NCBI RefSeq assembly: GCF_900100925.1
Contig: NZ_FNKO01000002.1
Coordinates: 1,302,001 to 1,366,000 of the forward strand
From: Actinopolyspora saharensis
GTDB taxonomy: Bacteria; Actinomycetota; Actinomycetes; Mycobacteriales; Pseudonocardiaceae
Direction of reading: 5' to 3'
Length of the DNA: 64,000 nt
Shown here: piece after piece, positions 32,353 to 42,544 of the stretch
Layout: every line of letters begins with the position of its first letter
Position numbering within the stretch: position 1 is the first letter of the stretch
Notes under the pieces: generated by a model
Databases searched by the model: none
Told to the model about the DNA's origin: nothing
The model's input: the letters and a program-made list of their open reading frames with translations, nothing else
Position numbers and translations under genes: made by a program

Positions 32353-35300
32353 GTGCTTAATGTCGGGCGGGAAGAAGGCGAGCGGCCAGATCCGGGGGAA
32401 AATCCCGACAGCGACAACGGCGGCCGTGAGGAACCTTCGCACACCAGAGCGTCGAAACGTCTCCGAATCGTCGCCGCTGTACTGGGACTAGTCGGCACCA
32501 TACTGTCGTTGTCGGTTCCGTTTCTGCCCGTGCAGCACGACATAACGAGTCTGCGGTGGCCAACCGCGCAGGGAACCGAATCGGTCTCGGCCCCACTGGT
32601 GATCTACTCGCCGCTGGACCTGAACTTCACCGCGTCGTGCGCCTCCGCGCGGAGCCTGGACAACAGGACCGACGGGGCCGCGACGCTGCTCAGCACCAAC
32701 CCCCCGTCCTCCGAGTACAGCAACCTGACGGGGATGGTGCTGCGGGTCGAGGACGGGACGCTGACCCTGCTCTCCAAGGGCCGCCAGCTCGGTACGACCT
32801 CCCTGCCCAGCAGCGGGGAGTGCACCATCTCGGTCAAGTCCGACGCCTCCCGGACGGTGGCCGAGGTCGGGGACCAGACGCTGGCCAACGTGCAGGGCCA
32901 GGACCGCAGGCCCCAGCTGACGGGGATCTTCTCGCAGCTGGACGACCAGCAGGACCCGATGGACGGGGTCTCCTTCCAGGCCCAGGTGGACACCCGCTGG
33001 TCCACGACCATCACGGCGCTCAAGCTCACGGTCATCGCGCTGGCCGCGCTGTGCTTCATCGGATGCGTCGTCGTGCTGCGCAAGTTCGACGCGCGCGCCG
33101 GTCGCAGAGCGCCGCGCCTGGTGCCCAGCGGCTGGTGGAAGCCGAACTGGCGGGACGTCTCGGTGTTCTCCGCCCTGGTGATCTGGTGGCTTTTCGGGGC
33201 GATGACCTCGGACGACGGCTACATCCTCTCGATAGCCAGATCCAGGGACAGCGCGGGCTACATCAGCAACTACTACCGCTGGTTCGGAGCCCCCGAGTCC
33301 CCGTTCGGCTGGTTCTACGAGCTCTACTCCCAGTGGGTGCAGATCTCCACGGCGACCCCGTGGGTGCGACTTCCCGCCCTGCTCATGGGGATCGTCAGCT
33401 GGCTGCTGATCAGCCGCGAGGTGCTCCCCCGCCTCGGCCAGCAGGTGCGGCGCAGCCGGGCCGCGGGCTGGGCCGCAGCCGCCGTGTTCCTCGCCTTCTG
33501 GCTGCCCTACAACAACGGGCTGCGCCCGGAACCGGTCGTGGTGCTGTTCTCGCTGCTGGCCCTGGCCTCCGTTGAGCGCGCCGTGGCCACGCGACGGTTG
33601 CTGCCCGCGGCCGTGGGCCTGTTCGGCGCCGCGCTGGCCCTCGGGGCCAACCCGCACGGGCTGATCGCCGTGCTGCCCTACGTCGTGGCCCTGAAGCCGC
33701 TGCTGCGGCTGCTGGGTCAGCGGATCCGGCAGTTCGGCTGGGCCCCGGTGCTCGCCCCGATCTCGGCCTGCGGGTTCCTCATCCTCAACATCGTCTACTG
33801 GGACCAGACCTGGCAGTCGGTGATCGATTCGACCCAGCTGCGCGGTGAGATCGGCCCGAGCCTGAGCTGGTACCAGGAGCTGAGCCGCTACTCGCTGCTG
33901 TTCAGCCAGTCGGCCGACGGGTCGATGACCAGGCGCTTCCCCGTGATGCTCGTGATCCTGTGCCTGATCACCTGCGTCGTGGTCCTGCTGCGGCGGGGCC
34001 GGATCCGCGGTGCCGCGCTGGGGCCGAGCCGCAGGCTGCTCGGGGTGACGGCGCTGTCGTTCTTCGTGCTCATGCTCACCCCGACCAAGTGGACGCACCA
34101 CTTCGGCGTGTTCGCGGCCGTGGGAGGCGCGCTCGCCGCGCTCACCGCGCTGGCCACGAGCAGCACCGTGCTGCGCTCCCGGCGCAATCGCGCCGCCTTC
34201 TTCGCGGGGCTGATGCTGATCTGCGCGTTCGCGGCAACCGGCCCGAACGCCTGGTGGTACGTCTCCGGCTGGGGTGTTCCCTGGTACGACAAGCCGCCCT
34301 CGCTGGGGGGCTACGAGGCCAGCACCGCGCTGCTGGTGGTCGCGGGGATAGCTCTGGTGGTCGCGTTCATCGAGCACCTGCGCATCGACGAGCACCGTCC
34401 GCACGTGATCAACCCGCCCAAGCTCGACCGCAACGGCCGGACCGGGCTCGAGGGCCGCAGCCGGGCGCTGCGCCTGGGGACCGCACCGCTGTCGGTGATC
34501 TGCGCCCTGCTGGTGCTCGGCGAGGTGGCCACCTTCGGCAAGGTCGTCCAGGAGCAGTGGGGCAGCTACAGCCTCAGCTGGGACTCGGTCCGGCAGCTGG
34601 CCGGGAAGAGCTGCGGGCTCTCGGACTACATCTACGTGGAGAAGAACCCGCTCGCGGGCATGCTCCCGGTCTCCGAGAACCAGCCGAACAACCCCGAACC
34701 GGACACCGAGGTCCCCGACCGGCTCTCCGAGCGGGAGACCCCGCAGGAATACCTCGGCGCGAAGATGGAGGGGTACCGCCACAACGGGGTTCCTCCCGAG
34801 AACGGCAACGGCCAGTCCGAGTCCGACTGGGACCCGCCGTACGGGCTCGGCACGGAGAGCGCCCCGGTCTGGGGCAGCTACGACGAGCGCCACATGGGCA
34901 CCGGCGAGCTGCGCACCCAGTGGTACGACCTGCCCGAGCGGGCCCGCAACGGCGAGGTCCCGATCGTGCTGGCGCTGGCCGGCAGCGCCAGCGGGGCCAA
35001 CGGCCTGTTCGTCGAGTTCGGCAAGCAGACCGACGAGGGCTTCAAGGTGATGGACCGCCGCCCCGTCACCGCCAGTCCCACCCAGAAGTGGCGGGACGCG
35101 CGGATCAGCGTCGACGGCAAGGCCGAGGGGGCCGAGCAGGCACGCGTGATCGCGATCGACCAGACCCTCGGCGAGGACGGCTGGCTGGCCGTGAGCGGAC
35201 CGCGGGCGCCCCAGCTGACGAACATGACCGAGTTCATCGGCGACGCCCCCACGTTCGTGGAGTGGACTGCCGCGTTCCAGCACCCCTGCCTGCAGTTGCC

Positions 35301-35721
35301 CGACATCAGCCACGGGATCGCCGAGGTGCCGCGCTTCCGGGTCGCGGCCGGCGGTGCGCTGGACTCGGTCGGGCAGAGCTGGTCCTCCCCCGATGCGGGC
35401 GGCCCGTTCGGCTGGATGAGCCTGACCACCAGCATGCGGGAGTTGCCGACCTACATGCGGGGCGACATCCACCGGGACTGGGGCACGCTCTACGCGGTCG
35501 ACCCGTACGCGCCCGAGGCGCTGCCCGCGCAGGCGGCGATGCACATCGAGCACGAGACGCACTGGGGCACCTGGAGCCCCGGAAAGCTGAGCAGGCCGGT
35601 TCAGCTGCCCGGCGACGTGCCGAGCTCCGACGACCGCAACGACGCCTCGCAGCGCGACGGGGCGAGCGGTGACGACATCGGCTTCATGGACGGGGCCGAC
35701 AACCGGCGCGGGGTCGACTGA
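32353..35721 (+). CDS. Emb-type arabinosyltransferase (EmbA/B/C family), first copy
   Basis: 1122 aa GT-C enzyme that transfers arabinofuranose from decaprenyl-phosphoarabinose to the growing arabinan outside the membrane. Seen: N-terminal helix (about 36-56), an extracytoplasmic beta domain to about 220, many membrane segments, and the catalytic loop SDDGYILSIAR (Asp287, Asp288). FGWFYELYSQWV follows, and a C-terminal carbohydrate-binding domain from about 690 (TGELRTQWYDLPER ... FVEWTAAFQHPC). The residue matching EmbB Met306 is Ile294. GTG start, leaderless. The GtrA gene converges on it past a strong hairpin. Which Emb paralogue it equals cannot be decided by eye. Confidence 0.93.
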   Translation: MLNVGREEGERPDPGENPDSDNGGREEPSHTRASKRLRIVAAVLGLVGTILSLSVPFLPVQHDITSLRWPTAQGTESVSAPLVIYSPLDLNFTASCASARSLDNRTDGAATLLSTNPPSSEYSNLTGMVLRVEDGTLTLLSKGRQLGTTSLPSSGECTISVKSDASRTVAEVGDQTLANVQGQDRRPQLTGIFSQLDDQQDPMDGVSFQAQVDTRWSTTITALKLTVIALAALCFIGCVVVLRKFDARAGRRAPRLVPSGWWKPNWRDVSVFSALVIWWLFGAMTSDDGYILSIARSRDSAGYISNYYRWFGAPESPFGWFYELYSQWVQISTATPWVRLPALLMGIVSWLLISREVLPRLGQQVRRSRAAGWAAAAVFLAFWLPYNNGLRPEPVVVLFSLLALASVERAVATRRLLPAAVGLFGAALALGANPHGLIAVLPYVVALKPLLRLLGQRIRQFGWAPVLAPISACGFLILNIVYWDQTWQSVIDSTQLRGEIGPSLSWYQELSRYSLLFSQSADGSMTRRFPVMLVILCLITCVVVLLRRGRIRGAALGPSRRLLGVTALSFFVLMLTPTKWTHHFGVFAAVGGALAALTALATSSTVLRSRRNRAAFFAGLMLICAFAATGPNAWWYVSGWGVPWYDKPPSLGGYEASTALLVVAGIALVVAFIEHLRIDEHRPHVINPPKLDRNGRTGLEGRSRALRLGTAPLSVICALLVLGEVATFGKVVQEQWGSYSLSWDSVRQLAGKSCGLSDYIYVEKNPLAGMLPVSENQPNNPEPDTEVPDRLSERETPQEYLGAKMEGYRHNGVPPENGNGQSESDWDPPYGLGTESAPVWGSYDERHMGTGELRTQWYDLPERARNGEVPIVLALAGSASGANGLFVEFGKQTDEGFKVMDRRPVTASPTQKWRDARISVDGKAEGAEQARVIAIDQTLGEDGWLAVSGPRAPQLTNMTEFIGDAPTFVEWTAAFQHPCLQLPDISHGIAEVPRFRVAAGGALDSVGQSWSSPDAGGPFGWMSLTTSMRELPTYMRGDIHRDWGTLYAVDPYAPEALPAQAAMHIEHETHWGTWSPGKLSRPVQLPGDVPSSDDRNDASQRDGASGDDIGFMDGADNRRGVD

Positions 35722-35762
35722 GCACGCCCCGCGGTCCGGCCCCTGCCGGTGGCGGACGTGCG

Positions 35763-35808
35763 CGCGGCCCGGTGGGAACGGCGGTTCACCCGTTCCCACC
35801 GGGCCGCG
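35763..35808. terminator. Strong bidirectional terminator between emb and gtrA-like genes
   Basis: CGCGGCCCGGTGGGAACG and its exact 18-bp complement, extended by one G-C pair, with an 8-nt loop, between two converging genes. Confidence 0.8.
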
Positions 35809-35933
35809 TGCTTCGGGAAGGCGGTCCGGAGGGAAGTGCGTACGCTCGGCAGGCGGTTCCGCCCGCTCCGCTGAGCCTCCGCCCGAGCCGGTGGACCGCC
35901 GGGCCTGCGCGAACCAGCAGCAGCGCCGAAGCG

Positions 35934-36383
35934 CTACTCCCGGAAGACCACCCAGCGCAGCAGCACGAAGTTGATCCCGGTTCCGAGCCCCTGGCCGACG
36001 ACCCAGCACAGCGACCACCGCAGCTGGGCTCCGTAGCCGAAGTCGAACGGGGGCAGCGTGAGGAACAGCAGCTGGTTGGTACCGATGTTGACCAGGAAGG
36101 TCACCAGGTAGACCAGCACGAAGGCCCCGGCCTTGGCCTTGGTGTTGCCGGTGCTGGCTCCCGTGAAGGTGAGTTTCCGGTTCGCGACGTAGGAGGTGGT
36201 GGTCCCCAGCGCGAACGCCAGCGAACGAGCCAGCCAGTTCGGGACCTCCAGAGCCAGCAGCGTCATGTACGAGCCGTAGTCCAGCAACGCGCAGACGCCG
36301 CCGATGAGCCCGAAACGGATCAGTTGGTTGAGCAGCCCCAGCTTCTTTACCTCGGGTTCAGCGGTGCTCTCGGCCACGGCCAC
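35934..36383 (-). CDS. GtrA-like membrane protein (Rv3789 type)
   Basis: 149 aa with four membrane segments. It matches the GtrA family: [20 protein letters not shown] at the start of helix 1, a conserved [12 protein letters not shown] loop after helix 2, and a C-terminal [12 protein letters not shown]. In mycobacteria the Rv3789 protein next to dprE1 has been proposed as a decaprenyl-phosphoarabinose flippase or as an anchor for AftA. Start is a GTG (36383) with GAGGTGAAC before it. Divergent from dprE1. Confidence 0.88.
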   Translation of the reverse strand: MAVAESTAEPEVKKLGLLNQLIRFGLIGGVCALLDYGSYMTLLALEVPNWLARSLAFALGTTTSYVANRKLTFTGASTGNTKAKAGAFVLVYLVTFLVNIGTNQLLFLTLPPFDFGYGAQLRWSLCWVVGQGLGTGINFVLLRWVVFRE

Positions 36384-36552
36384 TCGTTCACCTCAGCTGT
36401 TGCGACGACATCGCGCGGGACACGGGGCGGGCGCGAACCGGGCTCGGCCACGACACCTGCTTCCCCCTGGTTTCGGGGGCGAGTGTAGCCGCCCTCCCCA
36501 GGGACCGAAGCGACACGGGTTCACCCGGCGGGTCGACACCACGCAGCGCCGA

Positions 36553-36558
36553 TAGACT
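36553..36558 (+). promoter_or_regulatory. -10 element of dprE1 (leaderless)
   Basis: TAGACT ends 7 nt before the GTG at 36566 with no ribosome-binding site between. Confidence 0.45.
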
Positions 36559-36565
36559 CCCTCCA

Positions 36566-37930
36566 GTGGGATCGGTTAAGGACGAGCACAAGATGCTGAC
36601 GGGCTGGGGCCGCACCGCCCCGACCATGGCCGAAGTGGTCAGCACACCGGACGTCGAAACCATCGCCCGCGCCGTGCGCACGGCAGGCGACCGCGGGGTG
36701 ATCGCCAGAGGGCTCGGCCGCAGTTACGGCGACCCGGCGCAGAACGCGGGCGGACTCGTCATCGACATGACCGCGCTGAACCGGATCCACTCCATCGACG
36801 CGGACGAAGCGATCGTTGACGTCGACTCGGGAGTCTCCCTGGACACGTTGATGCGGAGACTGCTGCCGCACGGCCTGTGGATTCCGGTGCTTCCGGGAAC
36901 CCGGCAGGTCACGGTCGGCGGGGCCATCGGCTCGGACATCCACGGCAAGAACCACCACTCCCAGGGCTCCTTCGGCAGCCACGTGCTCTCGCTCGACCTG
37001 CTCACCGCGGACGGCGACGTGCGCACGCTCACCCCGGACGGGGAGTCGGCGGAGCTCTTCTGGGCCACGGTCGGCGGCATGGGGCTGACCGGGATCGTGC
37101 TCAGAGCACGCATCCGCCTCAAGCGGGTCGAGACCGCCTACTTCGTGGTGGACAACATCCGGACCAAGAACCTGGACGAGCTACTCGAGCACTTCACCGA
37201 CGGTTCGGACGACAACTACACGTACTCGGTGGCCTGGTTCGACTCGCTGGCTCGCGGCGAGAACATGGGGCGTGCACTGCTCACCAGGGGAAATTCGGCA
37301 ACTCTCGAGGACCTCCCCAGGAAGCTGCGGAAGAATCCGCTCGGCTTCGACGCGCCGCAGCTCATGACGGCGCCCCCCGTTTTCCCGAACGGCCTGGTCA
37401 ACAAGTACACGATCACGGCTTTCAACGAGGTCTGGTATCGCAAGGCCCCCACGAAGTACGGATCCGTACAGAACATCACGCAGTTCTTCCACCCGCTCGA
37501 TCTGGTCGGCGAGTGGAACCGGGTGTACGGCTCGGCCGGCTTCCTCCAGTACCAGTTCATGGTTCCGTTCGGGCAGGAGCAGGCTTTCCGCCGCTCGATC
37601 GACAAAATCAGCGCGTCCGGCCACGCCTCCTTCCTCAACGTGTTGAAGACGTTCGGAGAGGGGAACGCGGCGCCGCTCTCCTTCCCGAGCAAGGGATGGA
37701 CCCTCACCGTCGACATCCCCATCAGTCCCGGCTTGGAACGCCTGTGCCGTGACCTGGACGAAACGGTACTCGAGGCGGGTGGACGCCTCTACTTCGCCAA
37801 GGAGTCCCGCACCACACCCGAGATGATCGAACGCATGTACCCGCGTATCGACGAGTGGCGCAAGACGCGCGCCGCGGTCGACCCCCAAGGAATCTTCCGT
37901 TCCGATTTGGCCAGGAGGCTGAACCTGTGA
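36566..37930 (+). CDS. dprE1: Decaprenylphosphoryl-beta-D-ribose oxidase
   Basis: 454 aa FAD enzyme that oxidises DPR to the 2-keto intermediate, the first half of epimerisation to DPA. Seen: an FAD-binding PCMH region with [34 protein letters not shown] (the flavin-anchoring His segment), VGGMGLTG, and a C-terminal [19 protein letters not shown] with the active-site Lys. At the position of M. tuberculosis Cys387 (GWNICVDF), the sequence reads GWTLTVDI, so Thr381 replaces the Cys that benzothiazinones bind covalently. GTG start, leaderless. It overlaps dprE2 by four bases (GTGA). Confidence 0.95.
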   Translation: MGSVKDEHKMLTGWGRTAPTMAEVVSTPDVETIARAVRTAGDRGVIARGLGRSYGDPAQNAGGLVIDMTALNRIHSIDADEAIVDVDSGVSLDTLMRRLLPHGLWIPVLPGTRQVTVGGAIGSDIHGKNHHSQGSFGSHVLSLDLLTADGDVRTLTPDGESAELFWATVGGMGLTGIVLRARIRLKRVETAYFVVDNIRTKNLDELLEHFTDGSDDNYTYSVAWFDSLARGENMGRALLTRGNSATLEDLPRKLRKNPLGFDAPQLMTAPPVFPNGLVNKYTITAFNEVWYRKAPTKYGSVQNITQFFHPLDLVGEWNRVYGSAGFLQYQFMVPFGQEQAFRRSIDKISASGHASFLNVLKTFGEGNAAPLSFPSKGWTLTVDIPISPGLERLCRDLDETVLEAGGRLYFAKESRTTPEMIERMYPRIDEWRKTRAAVDPQGIFRSDLARRLNL

Positions 37931-38682
37931 TCGACGCGGTTGGCAACCCCCAGTCCCTGCTGCTGCTCGGCGGCACCTCGGACATCGCGCTGGCCACTGC
38001 CGAGCAGTACGCCCGCAAGCGCCCGCTGCGCATCGTGCTGGCCGCTCGCCCCTCCGAACGGCTGGAGGAGGCCGCCGAGCGGCTGCGCGGGACGGGCAGC
38101 ACGGTGACCACGGTTCCCTTCGACGCACGCGACCCCGACAGCCACGCCGACACCCTGGACAAGGCCTTCGCCGACGGCGACATCGACATCAGCCTCGTCG
38201 CCTTCGGAATGCTCGGCGACCAGGAGAAGCTGTGGACCGACGTGGAGGCGGCCAGGGAAATGGCCGAGATTAACTACGTCGCCCCGGTGACCGTGGGAGT
38301 GCTGCTCGCCGAGCGGATGCGCAAGCAGGGGCACGGCCACATCGTCGCGCTCTCCTCCGTCGCCGGGGAGCGGGTGCGCCGCTCCAACTTCGCCTACGGC
38401 TCCTCCAAGGCGGGCATGGACGGCTTCTACACGGGGTTGACCGAGGCCCTCCGCCCCTCCGGGGTCAAGGTCACGGTCGTGCGCCCCGGCCACGTGAAGT
38501 CGAAGATGACCGAAGGGATGAAGGAGGCCCCGCTGGCCCAGACCCCCGAGCAGGTCGCGGGGATCATCGTCGACTCGGTGCGCAAGGGCAAGGAACTGGT
38601 GTGGGCGCCCGCCCAGTTCCGCTACGTGATGAGCGTGCTGCGGCATCTCCCCCGAGTCGTCTTCCGCAGGCTTCCTTTCTGA
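37927..38682 (+). CDS. dprE2: Decaprenylphosphoryl-2-keto-ribose reductase
   Basis: 251 aa short-chain dehydrogenase completing DPR to DPA epimerisation with DprE1. Seen: cofactor motif [18 protein letters not shown] (about 11-28), [14 protein letters not shown], the catalytic serine segment [15 protein letters not shown], and [11 protein letters not shown] (Tyr, Lys). [19 protein letters not shown] follows. GTG start inside the dprE1 stop (GTGA), so the two are translationally coupled. In mycobacteria aftA follows; here an interspersed repeat and then a second emb gene follow. Confidence 0.94.
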   Translation: MIDAVGNPQSLLLLGGTSDIALATAEQYARKRPLRIVLAARPSERLEEAAERLRGTGSTVTTVPFDARDPDSHADTLDKAFADGDIDISLVAFGMLGDQEKLWTDVEAAREMAEINYVAPVTVGVLLAERMRKQGHGHIVALSSVAGERVRRSNFAYGSSKAGMDGFYTGLTEALRPSGVKVTVVRPGHVKSKMTEGMKEAPLAQTPEQVAGIIVDSVRKGKELVWAPAQFRYVMSVLRHLPRVVFRRLPF

Positions 38683-38689
38683 CGGGTCG

Positions 38690-39025
38690 GCGGCTCGGTT
38701 TGCTCGGGTGGTGCCGTGGCGGAACCTCAGTCGGGGTCTCGCTGCGGCCAGGCCCGACATCGGGTAGCCACCTACACAACGTCGGGTCTTCCTCGCGAGA
38801 CCCGAGACTGAGAACCCGCGGCGGCGCCGGTTGCTCGGGCTCAAAGCGCTTGGGCTGAACGGTGCCCTTCTATCGGGAGTTCCTGGCGGGAGCGGCGACT
38901 CGGTTCGCTCTCGGCGGTGCCGACCGCGCAGGCTCACAGCGCTCACGTTGGCGTGGTCCTGCTGGTCGGGAGTTCCTGGTCGGGAGCACCTGACCGGGAG
39001 TTCCTGACCGGGTGGGGCCGCCGCG
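38690..39025 (+). repeat. Interspersed hairpin repeat, copy 4
   Basis: Starts TCGGTTTGCTCGGGTGGTG, carries a full type A hairpin (GTGGCGGAACCTCAGTCGGG ... CGAGACTGAGAACCCGCGGC), then a series of TCGGGAGTTCCTG units. It fills the gap between dprE2 and the second emb gene. Confidence 0.75.
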
Positions 39026-39091
39026 CCCTCCAACCGCCGATTCCGCAACAACACACCGCCAGTATCGTGACCGAATCGCAACAGGGATGCG

Positions 39092-42000
39092 GTGAACGAA
39101 CCGGCCGGCCGGGAGATCACACGGGGTATGGGAGTCCAAGAACCACCGGCACGACCGCCACGGGGCGAGGGCACAGGCACACCGTCGGCCGGCGTCTCCC
39201 GACGCCGGGAATGGCGGATCGCGCTGCTTGCCGGGCTCGCCGTGCTGCTCGGCGCGCTGGCCGTGCTCGCACCGGTGCGCGTGGACGACCCCGTGCTCAC
39301 CTGGCCGCAGCAGGGCGAGCGAGCCACCTCGACGGTCGTTCCGCTGTCGCCGTACCGGCCGCTGAGCATGAACGCCGAGATCCCCTGCTCCACGCTGCGG
39401 CAGGCAGACGGCACCTCGCCCGCGGATGAGCCCGCAGCGGCACTGCGCACCCAGCCGCCCAACGGGCAGGAGGGGCTGCGGGTGACCGCCGCGGACGGCA
39501 CCGCCAGGTTCCACGTCTCCGGCGAGCTGGTCCACACCGAACCGCTCCCGCAAGGGGACTGCACCTATCGGGTGGTCGCCGACGACTCGGGCGTGCGCGT
39601 CCTGCGCGACGGCACCACGCTGGCCGAACGTCCCGAGCTCCTCCCACCGCAGGTGGCCGAGTTCTCCACCGCGGCGGAGGGCACCCCCCAGGCGCAGGGG
39701 CTGTCGGTGCGGCTGCACACCGACGCCCGCTACGAGTCGCACCCGAGCGCGTTGAAGCTCGGGCTGCTGATCGCGCACGCGCTGGCGCTGGCCGGGGTGC
39801 TCGTGCTCGCCTGGCGGCACTGGCGCGGAACCCGGTCGATGCGCAGGCTGCGGATGCCCCGGCTCGGCGCCGCCGACGCCGTGCTGGTGCTCGTCTCGCT
39901 GGCCTGGGTCTTCCTCGGGCCGACGAACATGGACGACGGCTGGTACCTGATGATGGCGCGCAACGCCGTCGAGAACGGGTACATCGGCAACTTCGTCTAC
40001 ATGTTCAACGTCACCGAGAACCCGTTCGTGCTCAGCCAGTACCTGCTGCAGCTCTGGGGCGAGCTCGGTGGCTGGTCGCTGTGGTGGATGCGCGTGGTGC
40101 CCACCTTGTGCGGGATCGGGACCTGGTTCCTGCTGCGCGTCCTGCTCGCCACCGTGCTGGGCCGCACCGGCGGCAGGCTGCGGATCGTCCCGTGGGCGCT
40201 GCTCGTGGCGCACCTGGTCTGGTACCTGCCCTACGGGACCACGCTGCGCCCGGAGCCGGTGATCGTGGTGTGCGCGGCGGCCACCCTGGTCTTCGCCGAG
40301 GCTGCGCTGCTGCGGCGGTCGGTCGGGATGCTGGCCGTGGCCACGGTGTGCGCGGTGCTCGGGGTGACCGCCTCCCCCACCGGGATCGCAGCAGCGGCCC
40401 CGCTGGTGCTGAGCCTGCCGTGGGTGGTGCGCTGGTTGCGTCGGCAGCCCTGGTCGGCCCGCATCGGTGCGGTGCTGCTCGCCGTCGCCTCCACCACCGT
40501 GGTGGTCCCGGTCGGTTTCGCCGACGCGAGCCTCGGCGACGTGCTGGAGGCCTACGACGTCCACCAGTGGTACTACCTCTCGTTCTCCTGGTACCAGGAG
40601 TTCGAGCACTACAAGACCCTGCTGGACACCGCGGGCTGGGCACGCAGGCTCCCGGTGCTGCTGACGCTCGCGCTGATCGCCTCGGTGGCCATCGCCAGCG
40701 GGCGGGTCAACATGGGCCGCGACCCGGTGCGCAGGCTGTTGCTGGTCAGCGCGGTCGCCAGTGCCGTGGCGCTGGCGATGATCGCCTTCAGCCCCACCAA
40801 GTGGGTCAACCACTTCCACGCGGTGGCGGCCGCGCCGACGGTGCTGCTGGCGGCGGCCCTGGTCCGCTCACCGCTGCCCCGCAGGGGCGCCCAGGTGGCG
40901 TCCACGGCCAGCCTGCTGCTGCTCGTCGGCGTGGTCTCGCTGAGCTACGCGGGCGGGACCTGGTGGGTCCCGTTCTCCGACGCGGGACACCGCTTCGGCA
41001 ACCACCTGGACCCGAACTCGGAGACGGCGAACACCCAGCCGCACTTCGAGTGGCTGTACCTGCGCAACCCCGCAGTTTGGTTGAGCGTGGCGGCGCTGGC
41101 GCTGGCCTGGGGCTACTGGCGCAGGCGGCGCGGGCTGCCGGTGCTGCTCAAACCGGACCGCGCCGTGCTCGGCGCGGCCTCGCTGTCCGCCGTGGTGCTG
41201 CTGCTCGCCACGTTCAGCTACGCCCCGATCGGGCAGTCCCCGGGCTGGACGATCGCGCGCTCCGGGGTGCGGACGATGTTCGGGGACGGCTGCGGCCTCG
41301 CCGACGCGGTCAAGGTGCAGCTGCCCGTGAAGCGCCAGCCGGAGGCCCCGGCGAACCCGCCGCGCCTGGAGGGCGACTTCCGCAACGACCGGCCCGTTCC
41401 GCTGGCCGCTCCCCCGTGGTCGGACCCGACCACCGCCTGGCACGACGACGTGCCGGACGGGACCAGCACCGGAACCGGGGAGCTGACCACGGGCTGGTAC
41501 CGGATCCCCGCTGAGACCGCGGGCACCCACGTCACGGTTCCGCTCGCGGGAGCTCTGGGCAATCAGGACCTGCGGGTGGAGTTCGGCGAGCCCTCCGGGG
41601 ACGACTGGCGAGTGACCGGTTCGCGGCGCCTGGAACCGGACACGCGCATGCCGCTGGACGAGTGGCAGCAGCTGGCCGTCGAAGTTCCCGAGGGGGCGCG
41701 GGGAGTGCGCCTGGCCCTGGCGGACCGCAGGACCGGGGCGAACTCGTGGATCGCCGCTGCCGAGCCGCGGCTCACCGCGGAGAACCCGATCTCGGAGATC
41801 ACCAGGGACCGCCCCGTGCTGGCCAACCACATCGGGGCTGCCGAGTGGCCGTGCGCCAACCAGGTGAAGGTGGACAACGGGCTGACCGGGACACCGGTCG
41901 TGAGGATGACCGTCGACCAGCTGCTGCCGCCGGACTGGCCGGACAACATCAGCAACCTGCCCTGGGGCGGCGCGTGGGAGCAGACCTCGCGCGAGTGGGT

Positions 42001-42232
42001 GCAGACCAGGCTGCCCGCGCGACTGCGGCCGAGCGGTCCGCCGCGCAAGCCCTGGGGGCACGTCTACGTCCTGCGCTACCAGCACCCGGTCGGGGAATTC
42101 GACCTGAAAGTGGGCGAGAAAACGCGGTGGGGCTGGAAACGACTGCCGACCCTGGCGGACAACGATTATCCGAACATCCCGGACAACGCGGGAACCGATT
42201 CGGAGGAGCAGAACGAGGACGAGCAGGATTGA
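39092..42232 (+). CDS. Emb-type arabinosyltransferase (EmbA/B/C family), second copy
   Basis: 1046 aa GT-C arabinosyltransferase, shorter than the first copy. Seen: N-terminal helix (39-59), beta domain with paired Cys (EIPCSTL ... QGDCTYRV), membrane part with the catalytic loop NMDDGWYLMMAR (Asp281, Asp282). FNVTENPFVLSQYLLQLWG and SPTKWVNHFHA follow, and a C-terminal sugar-binding domain (TGELTTGWYRIPAE ... AEWPCANQVKV). The residue matching EmbB Met306 is Met. The GTG at 39092 has AGGGA upstream. A terminator hairpin follows its stop. It lies where mycobacteria have aftA-embC-embA-embB. Confidence 0.92.
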   Translation: MNEPAGREITRGMGVQEPPARPPRGEGTGTPSAGVSRRREWRIALLAGLAVLLGALAVLAPVRVDDPVLTWPQQGERATSTVVPLSPYRPLSMNAEIPCSTLRQADGTSPADEPAAALRTQPPNGQEGLRVTAADGTARFHVSGELVHTEPLPQGDCTYRVVADDSGVRVLRDGTTLAERPELLPPQVAEFSTAAEGTPQAQGLSVRLHTDARYESHPSALKLGLLIAHALALAGVLVLAWRHWRGTRSMRRLRMPRLGAADAVLVLVSLAWVFLGPTNMDDGWYLMMARNAVENGYIGNFVYMFNVTENPFVLSQYLLQLWGELGGWSLWWMRVVPTLCGIGTWFLLRVLLATVLGRTGGRLRIVPWALLVAHLVWYLPYGTTLRPEPVIVVCAAATLVFAEAALLRRSVGMLAVATVCAVLGVTASPTGIAAAAPLVLSLPWVVRWLRRQPWSARIGAVLLAVASTTVVVPVGFADASLGDVLEAYDVHQWYYLSFSWYQEFEHYKTLLDTAGWARRLPVLLTLALIASVAIASGRVNMGRDPVRRLLLVSAVASAVALAMIAFSPTKWVNHFHAVAAAPTVLLAAALVRSPLPRRGAQVASTASLLLLVGVVSLSYAGGTWWVPFSDAGHRFGNHLDPNSETANTQPHFEWLYLRNPAVWLSVAALALAWGYWRRRRGLPVLLKPDRAVLGAASLSAVVLLLATFSYAPIGQSPGWTIARSGVRTMFGDGCGLADAVKVQLPVKRQPEAPANPPRLEGDFRNDRPVPLAAPPWSDPTTAWHDDVPDGTSTGTGELTTGWYRIPAETAGTHVTVPLAGALGNQDLRVEFGEPSGDDWRVTGSRRLEPDTRMPLDEWQQLAVEVPEGARGVRLALADRRTGANSWIAAAEPRLTAENPISEITRDRPVLANHIGAAEWPCANQVKVDNGLTGTPVVRMTVDQLLPPDWPDNISNLPWGGAWEQTSREWVQTRLPARLRPSGPPRKPWGHVYVLRYQHPVGEFDLKVGEKTRWGWKRLPTLADNDYPNIPDNAGTDSEEQNEDEQD

Positions 42233-42237
42233 GTCCT

Positions 42238-42278
42238 CGGGAGGCCGTGCGGATGATTCTCGTCCGCGCGGCCTCCCG
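42238..42278 (+). terminator. Terminator after the second emb gene
   Basis: CGGGAGGCCGTGCGGA / TCCGCGCGGCCTCCCG, a 16-bp stem with one wobble pair and a 9-nt loop, 6 nt after the stop codon. Confidence 0.75.
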
Positions 42279-42544
42279 GCTCCCGGAACCGAAAACTCCT
42301 CCGCACCTCCCCGACAGGGCGCCGCGAAACAGCCGGAGGGCCGGATTTCCCGGGCCTCGCACGTGGCGCGCGGACTCCGGTGAGGCTCTCGCTCCCACCG
42401 GAAAAGGATTACTGTAACCCAGATCACCGCGTTACACTCGATTCGATCCGTTTGCACGGGTAAATTCGACTTCGAAACGGTAACGAAACGAGACATCCAG
42501 CCCCCTTTCGTTCGATCATGGATTTCGAATCGAAAGGGGAACGA

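Noticed and set aside
32488..36018. 1176-codon open frame on the minus strand opposite the first emb gene
   Set aside because: It mirrors the codon-position GC bias of the plus-strand emb gene; composition is Arg/Gly/Gln-rich without domains, and the true gene is unambiguous. Similar long opposite-strand frames over the second emb gene, glfT2 and dnaX are rejected for the same reason.
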